A stretch of DNA of 26,104 bases from Monosiga brevicollis MX1 (taxonomy: Eukaryota > Opisthokonta > Choanoflagellata > Craspedida > Salpingoecidae): positions 493,922-520,025 of the forward strand of contig NW_001865064.1 in NCBI RefSeq assembly GCF_000002865.3, in the 5' to 3' direction. Positions within the stretch are counted from its first letter, which is position 1. Each line of letters starts with the position of its first letter. A program made the position numbers and the translations under genes. The notes beneath the pieces are model-generated. The model saw only the letters and a program-made list of their open reading frames with translations. It had not been told where the DNA came from and made no database searches. This document shows, in pieces, positions 10,133-21,233 of this stretch.

Positions 10133-10244
10133 CGACCACGAAACACCAATTTACTCCACGTGTTGTCAACAGCGTTTCATCCTCGTGGTTTGAACCCGTG
10201 GTCGCCACTTTTTTTTAGGCCATCGCCACCAAAAGACCGTCAAG
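10133..10244 (+). promoter_or_regulatory. putative RPL32 core promoter and first non-coding exon
   Basis: An 8-base inverted pair, CGACCACG at 10133 and CGTGGTCG at 10197, a further CGTGGT at 10184 and a CACGTG at 10157 are packed into about 70 bases. A C followed by eight T residues at 10208-10216 comes next, resembling the pyrimidine start site of ribosomal protein mRNAs in animals. An AAG/GTGAGAG donor follows at 10244/10245. Transcription from this point is inference. Confidence 0.45.
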
Positions 10245-10723
10245 GTGAGAGCGAGGCCCCGTCGGTCGTCTGGCCGCCGAGGCGCGGCCGTCGTGCTCGC
10301 GCGCGCATGTACCTGTGTCAACGTTTGACGGCGAAGCTGTGGCAGCGGGGGAGGGAACGCTTTGATGGAGAGTGATTGTTGCTGTCAAAGGGTGAAGCGG
10401 CATGGTGACGTGAAGGGCGTGACGAGGGATGGTTGTGCTGGTGGCTGCCACGATGCAGACATCTCGGTTGCGTGACCGGCGTCGCTGCTGCTCGGACCAA
10501 TGTGACCTCTCAACCGGGGACGCAGACTGGCAGTGGTCACATTGGACGAGCAGCAGTGGATTGCATTGTATGGGGAAGCAGTGGGGGTTGTTTAGTCTGG
10601 ACGATTTTGCTGCAGGCTGCCTGCCATTGGACCAGCAAGCTGTGCCTTTTTATCCTCGCCTCGACTGGCCAGCACCCGCACTGCATATGTCTCTGACCAG
10701 ATGGACTGATTTGTGCATGGTAG
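10245..10723 (+). other. putative 5' UTR intron of RPL32
   Basis: A good donor (GTGAGAG) opens this segment and a TAG acceptor at 10721-10723 closes it exactly against the RPL32 start codon. Nothing protein-like is seen inside. I looked for C/D-box snoRNA signals, which ribosomal protein introns sometimes carry, and found no convincing pair. Confidence 0.45.
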
Positions 10724-11413
10724 ATGGTGATGCCCGCTAACCGCCGCAAGATTGTCAAGAAGCGCACCAAGGCCTTCAAGCGCATGCACTGGGACCGCTA
10801 CAAGTGTGTTGACGTAAGTATTTCCCTCAACTGCTGGCTATCCCGGCGCACATGTCTCCTCGCTCGTCTCTTCCAGACGTCGCTTGTGAAAGGCGTTCCC
10901 CCCATTCCTTCTCACTTCAGCTTGCGTATCGGCCGCGCTTGAACCGAACATTATTCTTCTTCCTCCTTGCCTGCCCTTTTCACTTTGTTTAGCCGAGCTG
11001 GCGCAAGCCCCACGGTATCGACGGCCGCTTCCGTCGCCGCTTCCACGGTCTGCAGAAGCACCCCAAGATTGGTTATGGTTCCAACCAGCAGGTGTGTAAG
11101 CATGTCTTGCTGCGTTGTCTTTATCGGTGCGCGTACAGAGAAAACGTGTGCAGATGTGTTATGATCCATTTATGTCTTGTTGCTATTTCAATGTGTTCAG
11201 ACCCGCCACATGATGCCCGATGGCTTCAAGAAGTTCCTCGTCCGCGCCCCCGAGGACCTTGAGGTCCTGCTCATGCACAACCGCACCTACGCCGCCGAGC
11301 TTGCGCACAACCTGTCGGCTCGCACTCGCCGCGAGCTCGTCACCCGCGCTGCCCAGCTGAACGTCAAGCTCACCAACGGTGGTGCTCGCGTCCGCTCGGA
11401 GGAGTCGGAGTAA
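10724..11413 (+). CDS. RPL32: 60S ribosomal protein eL32
   Basis: Three exons (10724-10813, 10993-11091, 11201-11413) join in phase 0 to 133 residues, the usual length of eL32, a structural protein of the large cytosolic ribosomal subunit. Family signatures include [12 protein letters not shown] near the N terminus, [52 protein letters not shown] and the C-terminal RVRSEESE. The ATG at 10724 directly follows an acceptor-like TAG; the next ATG, two codons later, would leave the product almost unchanged. The first part of the protein lacks the few extra residues seen in animal eL32. It is convergent with the lectin-domain gene downstream. Confidence 0.97.
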
Positions 11414-12271
11414 AGCCCTTGATTGGTGCTTTTTGTTCCAAACTCCTTCGTTTGTCGGCAGCCTTGACGTGTCTCCTCTGACCAGCGTTTTTCCATGACA
11501 TGTCGGGTCTACATTTCTTGTGTGGCGCCCAACGTGTTGCTGGGCCCAATCTCTTGTTTGGGGCGGCGTGTCTTTTGGACAGCGGCAAATGAGCGGGTGG
11601 GGGGAGTTTTGCGGCACCCTCTGCTCCTTGTTTGCTCTCTTGTGGAGGTTGAGCCTAATTTAGGCGTTTTTTGTCGCGACCGCCGTGCCGGTGCACAATT
11701 GACGTCTTTACACTGATTTATTCTTTTCTTGCCAAAAGTCACTTTATGGGCATCGTCACATGTGAGTCTTGGATTGGGCGGGGTGTTCTTGTGCATGCAG
11801 GTGCGTGTCACACCCAAGGCCGTTACAAGCTTTCCATCACAGCGACAAGCGCGTTGGTGCTTGGAACAACAGGGTGTCCTGTGCGGGGGGTCTTTTTTTT
11901 GGTTTTTTCCAGGAAGAAGAGCGCCTTCTACGGTATCGAGTCGCGCATGCATAGAAAGGGCTTGTTATTTTGTAATGCGGCATGGGCAAGACAAAGGCTG
12001 CGAGAGGAAAATCAAGAAAAGAGCGGCAACGCCATCTACGTCAAACATCCAGGGCCTGGTTGACTACATCCAGTCGACCATGTTTGGCTTAACACCAGAG
12101 GCCACTTCGTCTTGGTATAGGCGGGTCAGAAAAACAAAAACAACAACATCAAGCACAACAGCCCTGCTTTTAGTGTGTGTGTGCAATAGGGTGGCTTGGT
12201 GTTGGCGACGGAGGTTGGCGGGGCTGCGCTCCGCAGAAAGAGGAGATGCAAGGCGAGGGCTAATACGGGGT
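11414..12271. other. intergenic space between convergent RPL32 and lectin-protein genes
   Basis: About 860 bases presumably include both 3' untranslated regions. A plus-strand frame is open from 11729 past 12500 but has no ATG start and runs antisense into the lectin-gene last exon; I do not accept it as a gene. A short stretch near 12005-12120 reads as Lys/Arg-rich sequence followed by LVDYIQSTMFGL, but no start or splice context supports it. Confidence 0.5.
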
Positions 12272-14449
12272 CTAGGCAGTGGAGCTGGAGAGGGCCGAGG
12301 TTGTGTTGGGGGTGGTGTCAGGCTTATCATTGTCATCGTCGGCGTCGTTTGGTGGGTTGGAAGTTGTGGTGGAAGCGGTGTCAGCGTCGCGCGCGTCTTC
12401 CTTGTCCTCGTCCGCGGGCTTCTCAATCGCTGGGGCCGGGCCGCGAATGACGGGCAGAGTACGCTTCACAGACATAGGGGCTCGCTGAGGCATGGGGGCA
12501 ACCCGGTTACTGCAGGTGTCAGGGGCGAGACGGTCAAGGTGAGTGACTTGTGAAAATGCGTTTTTGAAGCGGTTATTTCACACTTGATGTGGGCTATGGC
12601 ATATGCGGGCTGGCTCGCGTCGGACTGACTTTGGTCGAATGCGAAGTGGGCCAGCCGTTTCAGTCGCATTGGCATTGGTTTGCGCATCCTGACGCTTGGA
12701 GGCGGAGCGCAAGCTACGCGAATAAAAGCATTCAAAGCAGGAGTGAGCGGAGGTTGCGGCGTGGGCATGGGTGTGGTCGCACTTGTTGCGTGGTCCCTGT
12801 GGGGCGTACATGGCATTGATGGCATCCGAGCTCTCTTTTCGACTGTCGCGCCGGCTACTGTTGGCATTGTTGGCCTCCAAATCAGCCTCTTCTGTATCCA
12901 TGCTGGCCATCATCTATCTCGGGAGGGGATGAGGGAAGGTGAGCTGTACCGTGGTAGGACTGTGTGTGTCTTTGGGGGTTGCAGGCCGAACCTTGGCCAC
13001 GTCGTCGGGCGGAAGCTGGCTGGAGAGCCGAGTCAGGCGGCGCTTGAGCTGCTGGTTTTCCTGGCGCAAAATGTCCATTTGCTGCGAATGGGCTCGTTCG
13101 CGCGCACCGCGGCACAAGAGCGCGTCCTTGACCTGCGTGCGGGTTCAGCCGAGCATGAGCAAGGACCGGGTCGGGGAGGAAAAGCGTAGCAAGCATGAAC
13201 GTACGCGGCAGTAAATATCGTTGTGGTAGAATCGGAGGAAGAGCATGACAAGGACAAAGATGACAATGAGGCCGCCAATGACGGCGCCAGCAATCCAGCC
13301 CAGAGAAGCAGTCTTTTTGTTGACCGAGTCGGCATTGGGGGAGCAGATGCCGTCGAGAATGTCTTCTCCAGGCGAACAAGCTGGAGTGTGGTGGTTGGGT
13401 GAGGGTGAAGGCCAAGTGTAATCCATCTAATCAGCATGCAGAACGATGGGAGGGGGATCGTGTCGGGGACGCACCATCTTTGCGGCAGACAAAAGGGTAG
13501 GTTTCCACGACTGCGGATCTGTAGCGCCAGTAAATGCTGTTGGCATAGCCGTCAAGAATAACGTGATTGGTATAGGAAGAGTAGTCGGTATCCTCAACGT
13601 TGCCGGTCAGCCAAGCTTGGGCAAAGTCGACGGCCTGCGAAGGATGAGGGGGGATTGCAAAACATGGTGAATGACCGAAGAAATCACCGTGGATGCTGAC
13701 GCATCAGCTTGGGCGTGGGCTGTGTGGGGTCCATGGAGTGGAAGGTTGTGCACAGGGGCACGCACGGTATCGTGGCCGACCCAACGCCAGATGTCATCGC
13801 TGGCGCGAGAATTGGCGCCGTTCCAGAAATAAGTGGTGCGATCGGCTGTCAACTCGAGAAGCAGATCGTGTTCGCCTTCGCTCCGCGCGGCGGCCAGATG
13901 GCCGTTGAAGGTGTCCTTGGGACAAGCGTAAATGTGAGGGTGCCAACCGTCCGTTGGTCGTGCTGAGAGCGCTCGGTGAAAGAGACGGTTGAGGCAATCA
14001 TGATGTACCTGGCATTTTTCCTGGGCTTGGGTCCAGGTCAGCGAGTCGGAAAAGTATTTGTAGCAGCCAACAATCTAATCGTGGGTTGTCGTCAGCGGGA
14101 AGCGGGACGGGTGGAAGACACGAGACGCGTGTCCAAGGCGCATCCATCAGCCCGAGCATGTGGAACGGATGGGGGATATCTGATGCTGCATACCTCCTCG
14201 GTGTCATCGCGGTAGAGGGTGGCGCCATCTTTACAGGTGGCATCGTCTGGGGCTTCGTCACTGCCTCCAACCGCAGCTACATTGAGGTGGTGATGTAGCA
14301 CAGCAAGGCGCGCGCGCGGATGAGGAGGCGAACGCATCATCATCCAAGACGAACGCACGGAGGGGTGCGGGCGGTGGGGCATCTCATGGCCGCGGGTACC
14401 AACCAATGGGCGCGACGAGGGCCGCCACAAGGGCAAGGCAAAGCACCAT
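12272..14449 (-). CDS. single-pass membrane protein with extracellular C-type-lectin-like domain
   Basis: Nine exons join in frame to about 410 residues: 14449-14404, 14276-14194, 14074-14009, 13915-13766, 13634-13475, 13380-13205, 13132-12950, 12913-12783, 12509-12272. An ATG 24 bases upstream (14473) is an alternative start. Residues 1-16 form a signal peptide (MVLCLALVAALVAPIA). A C-type-lectin-like domain follows at about 44-168: GCYKYFSDSLTWTQAQEKC, NGHLAAARSEGEHDLLLEL, DDIWRWVG and YPFVC. Residues 195-217 are a transmembrane helix, preceded by a short Cys-containing stalk and followed by basic residues. The cytoplasmic part begins with a leucine-zipper-like helix (ILRQENQQLKRRL), then a Ser/Thr/Asp-rich tail. 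Neither EPN/QPD nor WND calcium-ligand motifs are seen. The protein is probably a surface receptor or adhesion molecule; its ligand is unknown. The exon 8 donor is uncertain, because a site at 12629 also keeps frame. Confidence 0.85.
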
Positions 14450-14530
14450 CGCAGGCAACGACGGCCCAATCATCCTCACGGCCTTTCTCAATGCCCTCCC
14501 CGTCACACCAGGCAGAACGATCACGGCACA

Positions 14531-14760
<230 letters not shown>

Positions 14761-15474
14761 GAGCATGCAGAAGAGGGGCAGAGCAGAGGCACAGGATACA
14801 GAGACACAGAGATACTGAAGGGCAGAGCAGAGATACAAAGGCTACTGCCGGGACAGAGAGGCGATGCCGTTGGACATGGATTTGAAGTGATGGTGATGTG
14901 CAGAGCGACTAGAGACAGCGCTGGAGAAGCTTGGTCGAAGACAGGAGATGAGCTGCTCTTGTGCGTTGCCGACTTTGTGCGCCATAGTACGTATTACTAC
15001 TCCCTATGGGGTGACGCGTGGATCCCGCCGACTTTTTACGCTGCTCCCTCTATGGGCCATGCCACCTTGCCCGATGCTCTTTGTTGGGCCAGCCCAGCCC
15101 TGGTTGTCCTTTGATGGGCCCGGCACGGGCGTGACCTGCCCCATGGCGGCTGCCCTTTTGATCCAGAGGAGAGACATGGGGTGCCGACGGCGAAAAGTCA
15201 GAGAATGTTCTCAAAGAGAGGATGAGAATAAAGCAGGATGCAACGTCTTTTCAGAGAGAACGCCAGGCTGCAACGTCTTTGCAGAGGTGGATGAGATCAC
15301 TTCGAGACAGAGAGAGCGTGTGTGTGTGTGAAGTGAAAACAACAAACCAAACTTGAGAAAACAAAAGAGGTCACCAAGACGACATGTCAACAGCAGTTCA
15401 GGACTGTACTTTACAACACCATAACCTAATCGTCCTGCGAAAGCAGTCAGCATATCACAACCTTATGCAAAAGT
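14761..15474. other. intergenic, no gene seen; one short direct repeat
   Basis: No frame here has coding character. An imperfect direct repeat, TGCAACGTCTTTKCAGAG, occurs at 15239-15256 and 15269-15286, spaced 30 bases start to start. The region lies in the divergent spacer between the lectin-protein gene and the 1198-residue-protein gene. Confidence 0.5.
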
Positions 15475-16580
15475 TTGAAACATCAAACAGTCATTTACGT
15501 ACGTAAAACAATACCCGTTTCTTTCAGAATAAGCGTGCATGCATGGAAGTTACGGCGCGGCGCACGAGTTGGGGGATCAACGACCGCTTTCACCGTCGTG
15601 AGAGGTCGCGTGTCGACGAGCCAGCGTGCAAGATGCTCATGCGTGCGTGCTGTTTCATGCAAATTGGCGCCGCCAAGCGGCATGACGGTTGGCAAACAGG
15701 TGCAGCACTACCACACACGCTTCTCTGCTTGCTGTTCTGCGCTTTTGCCAGCGGACATTGAGATGAAACCTGACCGACAGCTTTTTGTCGACCTCTGCCC
15801 TCCTCACTTGCAAGGCTTTTGCGCCCCTCAACCGTCGTGCACCCACCACCAACGAACGAACCTGCTGCCTGCAACCGTCCCCAATTCAATCTCTCAGCTT
15901 CCTCGCTTCCCTGTGTCTGCAACGGTCAAGAAAGAGGCAAAAGCCACACAAGTGCCATTCTACCGCCACAGCATCAGTCTTGCTCGACTTGACGCACACG
16001 CCCTGCCCCAACCAACCCCATCTTTGCGGTTTTGTTTTCCTCCCTGGCCCCCCACGAAGCCACGTACGAACCTGATTGGCCCTTTTGCCTTTGTCGCTCC
16101 TCCAGTCGCTTCACGACGCACCACTTGGGGAGGGGGGGCATGGTTTGCGTTTGCACTCTCCTACCCGGCTCGCTCATTCATATTATTATTCCTATTCCCC
16201 CGTCCCACCACGACACCCTTTGCGACATCTTCTGCTGCTCGTAGCCTCCTTGGACGCTGCGCTCTGTCTGCTGGACACGCGCCCCCCTGGGGCTCCCATT
16301 TCCCCGAGCTTCGGCGCCAAAGTTTCGCTTGCCTCTCACCACAGTGAGTAGAGAGTGAGTCGAGAGGGAGAGAGAGGCAACTTGTCTCCCACCTGGCTGC
16401 CCCTTCCCCCGCTGCGAATCGCTTTTTTTCGCTCTGCCTGGCATCACATTGAGCTCATCCGTGATCGCCCCCCTCTTCTTCGTGGAACGTGTTAGTTGCG
16501 CCACCGCTTTGGTGGTGGCCTCTATATTCAGTCAGCCCGAGCTCGAGCTTCTCGGGTGACGGCTGCCGCCAGCGCACCTC
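15475..16580 (+). promoter_or_regulatory. pyrimidine-rich upstream region of the 1198-residue-protein gene
   Basis: About 1.1 kb upstream of the next start codon has a sense-strand excess of C and T, especially from about 15780 to 16450. A long plus-strand frame is open through 16347 but has no ATG at its head and reads like translated C/T-rich non-coding DNA. A 5' untranslated exon may be present but cannot be placed. Confidence 0.35.
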
Positions 16581-19500
16581 ATGATTGGTGCTCGGTCCGT
16601 TGCCCCTCCGGCTGCGCCCGAGCTCGAGCAACGATCTCCCGACACCGGATACCCCCCCTTCACAAAGTCGCTGGGCCACCCCGCTGGTTCGGCAACTCCT
16701 GCGGTGTGTAACACACTGCATCCTCCCCACAACCCACCGCACGACATGCCGCCGTTCTCATCTCTTCTTGCCATGCCCTCTCTTCTCTCCCTCCTCGCCC
16801 CTACACCCGGTGCAGAATCAGATGCACGAGAGCATGGCTGCCATCCACACCATGTCTACACCCCGCTCCGTCACACAGCCCGGCCTGGGCCTTCCTAAAA
16901 GCTTGGGTCACCTGTCGCAGCAGCAGCAGCGTCAACAGCGCAGCGCCGACCGTGGTAGCCCCGATGACGATGGGTTACAAGCTTCCAAGATTCGGAAAAC
17001 CCCGCGCCGTCGCCTGAAATATCGCATCGACCGCGAGGACCTCCTCCGATATCCCGAAGAAGTCCTCAAACAATACTTTGTGGTTTGTTTCCTTTCGAAA
17101 GCTTGCCTTGGCCGAAACCAGTCGTTGTGCGTGCTCATTCAATGCTCACTCTTCTTACTCGGGGCCATCTAGGATTCCGGTATCGAGGCCGAGGCCAACT
17201 CGGAAGCCATCATGAACGAAATATGGCAGCAGTGGCGTCAGCCTGGCCGTGAACAACAACGGCTGCCTGGTGCGTATTGGCGCTTCAACCGAACCTTTTG
17301 TTTCGGGCCGCAGGTCGTGATGAGGGGGAGGGGTTGTGGTTGTTGCCTCGATGCTTTTGGAGTCACGATGTTTTTTCGTCTTGCCAGCCCTGCACGTCGT
17401 CCACTGCCGAGGTCGCCGGTGTCTCCTCACTTGATTTGTCGTGTTGATATTGAACAGAGTTTATCTGCGATCTAGGTGCCGGCAAGATGAAAGAGTTCAA
17501 GGACATGTTGGATGATTCACGACTCAGCGCCAATGGGCAACGCTATCTGCGGGACGAGCGCGAACGTCGCATGAACAGACTCCAGAAACAAAACTCGCGC
17601 AAGCGCAAGGGAGGCAGCTGCAGCCGCAACAGTGGAGATGAAACAGATTCCCGGTCTGCCTCCCGAGCCGGGTCTGCGTCCATGCGCCGTAATGTACGAG
17701 TCTTTCCATCCCACACGCCCCATCAGGCTCCCTTCCATTTGCACCTGTCCTCACTCGCCTTGGTATGCTGTTTGGGCTGGTGCTTGCAGGCTCGCCAACA
17801 ACAACGCCAGCAGTTGCAATCGGCCGATTTTGAGTCATCCTCGCCCGTTTCTGTCCGTGCCAGCTTCGGGGGCAACAGCAACGGCGTCGCGCACGGTGCC
17901 ACAGCCTCTGAGAACACGCCCTTGGGGGCTCTTAGCGCAGACAGCTGTCACTATGGTGCCATTCCTGTGCAGCCAAACTTTGATGACCCAGAGCTCTTGC
18001 TCTCTGGAAATTCAGTGGAGCACGGTGCTCGTGGGGCCACTGGGAAAGCGGCCAAGCCAAGGGCACCACAACCGCCTCTCATGCCCACCTCGGCCAATGC
18101 TACCTCCCGGCATACGGGGCATTTTGCCATGCCCTCCACGCGACCCAGCCCCACGGAATCGTCTGCACCAACGGGGAAGTCCTCCATGCCCACGGCCATG
18201 AGCGCACCCGCAGACGGTCTCGATGGAGTTCCCGCGGACATGCAGTTCGTGGCCACATTGAACGGCCGCCCCGTCATGGTTCCCCGCAACCTCAACATTG
18301 ACCCAGCTGTTATTCAACGCCTCATCAGCGAAGCGCAAAGTCAGGGCCAGCACCAAAACATGCATCCACCCAGCCCACCGGCAGCCCACCAGCGCCAGCC
18401 CTCGCCTCCATCCGAGCCTACGGTGGTGCAGGTGCATCCGGCTCCCATCACGGCTACCGATCGCTCGCGGGGTCACCAAATGCTGCTTCAGCAAATGCCC
18501 AATCTGTTGTCGCGCGTGCATACCGACAGTCAGACGGGTAACAGCAACACCGAGCACGGCGGATCCAGCTTGCTCGAGCGTGAGCTGGCCTCGGCCACCC
18601 AGCCCGACGGCACGGGTAGCAACGATCCGCAACTGCAGCAAATTCGCAATTACTACGCTCTGCAGTTGGACGCTTTGCGCGCGGCCGGCATGGCCGTTCC
18701 TGCATCAGCTGGTCAGGCTGCGCTCGACATTATTACTTCCATGGCCGAGCAGGCTCGGCAAAATCTACGCCCTCATGACCACGTGGAGGCCAGCGAGCAG
18801 TTTGCTGAGCCCCGTCCTCGTCATACCAAGCATCGCTCCCGGCATCCCAAGGCGCAAGAAGACAGCAAGGCCGCGGCCCATGCGTCTGCCACGGGTCTCG
18901 ACGCTCTGGCTTGTAAGTGTCGCCTGCCCTGCGAGACACGGCGTGTTTTCGATCATTGACTTTTGAGTTGAATGGTTTTCAATCAGCTCACTGTCTTGCT
19001 ATTTTTCTTTGATTATGGCATTGTCTGTTGAATGCAGCAACGGGCGGCTTGCCACCACCTCCCAAGCGCGCATTTGGCGAGTCGGTCACAGGACCCTCAC
19101 CGCTGCGACCACCGGATATTCCGCAGCAACTGGTTGAGTGCTTGCAGGATGTGTGGGCCTCGCTTTCGGCACGAGGGCCGCCCAGCCACGGCGGAATGCC
19201 TCCAGTGAGTGAATCAGCAGTCGCCAACCAGTCGGCGGCCTCGCGGGCTGCGACCGGGCAATCAGACGCCACCGATGCAGATCCTGAAGCCCCCAGCACG
19301 CCGACCAAGCAGCAGCCCAACGTGCTCGTGGCCACTCCTTTGCAGAAAGAATTTGCGTCGGCCTACCCACTCTTGGACATTGTGCTCTCGCCCATGATGC
19401 CTCGTGCTCGCCACGCTGGTGCGTACATGCTCTCGAACCAATAGCTCGTGTGGTGTTGTGTTTCCACGTTGTGGGGTTTTGAGAGATTACCAGTGCTTTG

Positions 19501-21233
19501 AACTGGTACTGATGCGTGTGCGCATCTTGAATTAGGGAGTACCGGGCAGACACCCATGGAGTCGCCGTCCGCGGCCTTGCTACACAGTGGATTGTTTACG
19601 TCTCTTCCGACTCCTTTTGGCCTTTTGACGGTGCGTTGACGGCGAGGGTGTAGGCTGTGCTCGGGGTGGGGTGGTAGCTCCTGCGACAGTGTGCTCATCA
19701 TGTTCTACTGCCGACACTGCATAGTCGCCCATGTTGGGTCAGAATAGCAATTCTGACATGTTTGGGACGGGCCAGGATCAAGATGCGCGTTCGGCGCGAA
19801 TGAACCTGGACTTTCGCGATATTCAGCAGATGGCCGATCTCTTTCAAAGCCCCACAGCGCGCTTTGCGGCCACCGATGTACGGTTTGCACTTTGGCTGCT
19901 CTGCCGTCGGAGCAAAAATGATTTTCGTTGCTGCCATCCGGTCATCTTGTCTGATGGCGATGGTGGCATGCTTGGTGTTGATGTAGGTGATGAAGGGGGC
20001 TGCTTCAAACGACGGGCCACGGGGGAGCAAGGCCGGGGCTGCTTCCGGAAACACAAACGATGAGACGGACGCGACCGCATCACTGCAGCCTTTTCCGGGC
20101 ATGTATCCGGTGTCGCCCGCTATGCATGGGCATGACGGCTCCATCCTCGGTACGTGATACTGACGCCAACGTTTCACTCGTCTTGTTTCAGCAGCCTCCT
20201 TGTTCTTGTTGTCTTCTCTCTGGGAATTGACCAGATGTGGTTTATTGTGCTGGCAGTGGCTCCGAGTCCGCTGCCCAACCTGTACACCAACTCGCCGCTG
20301 CCGTTTTTGATGAGTCCACTGGGTTCGAGCATGCCTCAGTCGGCGCTCAATTTGTTCAACGCCATGTTTTCGCCTCGGATGGGTGGGAGCATGGATCCTT
20401 TTACGTCGCGGACCGAGGCAGGCGAGTCGGAGGAGGGCAAGCCTGGTGGCGCGGAGGCGCGGGCCGAAGACCGCGCTGCTGGTGAGTCGAACGGGTCCCG
20501 AGCCGAGGCCGAGGCTGAGCCGATGGTAGTCGAGTCACGCCCGGCGTTGTCGGCGGCCAGTGGGACGGCGGCGCCCAAGTCCAGCTCGCGGCTGCGCCAG
20601 CATGCCCGATCCGTGGGCCAGGGATCGGCATTATTGGAAGAGGACCAGTCGGGTATGCCCGCAGAGAAACGTGCCAAGCAGCAGCCCGAGGCTGGGAGCC
20701 GCTTGACCAACCGCCGCTTTAGCTCGGGCATGCCGGTGAGCCCCAAGTCACCCAATGTGGTGACGTCTCGGCTGTTTGCGCGTCGGTCAAGCCGGGACTG
20801 GAATGTGATGGATGCGGCCAAGCCTCGTCGCAGGACTTCAATCAACCTCAATCAGCGCATCACCGAGGCCATGGACAGCGGTGCATCGGCCGGGGGCGAG
20901 GCAAATGAGCATGGTAGTCGCGGGGAGTCGCCGGATGTGGAGATGCCTTCGGCTTCGTCGGCGCGTGGCGATGCTGCGTTGCCCGAGCATGCGGATGAGG
21001 AGACGATCATTGCCGTGCATGCGGCGACCAAGCCGGAGTCTGACCCAAGTGTGCGTTCGGGTGCGGCCGGTACATCCACCGTTGTGGGCAAGTCAAGTGC
21101 CGGTCAGGAAGCCTCTGCGCCGGTGACGGTGGCATCGCCCGTGCAACCATCGGTGTCTGCCCTCAAGTTTGAGCGGCCTCCGCATACGAGTCCTGCTGTG
21201 GCTTCATCGCCGGAGCGGGCCATTCCCGTCTGA
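16581..21233 (+). CDS. unrecognised 1198-residue Ser/Pro/Gln/Ala-rich protein, probably nuclear
   Basis: I do not recognise this gene. Ten exons join in frame: 16581-16703, 16816-17082, 17173-17269, 17476-17693, 17790-18912, 19038-19418, 19536-19630, 19725-19877, 19987-20149, 20257-21233. After a Gln-rich stretch, residues 99-130 form a basic then amphipathic segment (KIRKTPRRRLKYR, then LLRYPEEVLKQYF). A helical part ending NEIWQQWRQ follows, then a highly charged helix (RYLRDERERRMNRLQ) with a second basic cluster, RKRK. Everything after about residue 240 is low-complexity Ser/Pro/Gln/Ala with short ordered islands, such as RNYYALQLDALRAAGM, PLLDIVLSPMM and LDFRDIQQMADLF. A late basic patch reads KPRRRTS. 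Basic nuclear-localisation-like clusters and disorder suggest a chromatin or transcription regulator. A distant resemblance of the 99-165 region to SAP30-type helices was considered but is weak. Start choice rests on the first ATG giving a phase-0 splice into exon 2. Confidence 0.8.

Noticed and set aside
10133-10204. 72-base segment with pairing ends and a GGTTTGAACC stretch, suggestive of a tRNA
   Set aside because: The T-arm-like stem does not pair in either orientation, and no anticodon or D arm can be placed; it is better read as repeated promoter motifs.
11729-12553. 274-codon plus-strand open frame after RPL32
   Set aside because: It begins without ATG, has no recognisable composition, and is antisense to the last exon of the lectin-protein gene, whose splice phases are consistent.
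15475-16347. 290-codon plus-strand open frame upstream of the 1198-residue-protein gene
   Set aside because: There is no ATG at its start. It reads like translated pyrimidine-rich upstream DNA, with many Pro, Ser and Cys and no domain.
16816-17269. SAP30-like or SAP-like domain in the 1198-residue protein
   Set aside because: Only the general pattern of a basic stretch followed by Leu/Tyr-rich helices matches; I cannot line up enough conserved positions to call it.
17632-18966. Long frames (17632-18201 and 18298-18966) overlapping the large exon of the 1198-residue-protein gene
   Set aside because: They are Pro/Arg/Cys-rich shadows of the accepted frame in GC-rich coding DNA, and no splice site links them.
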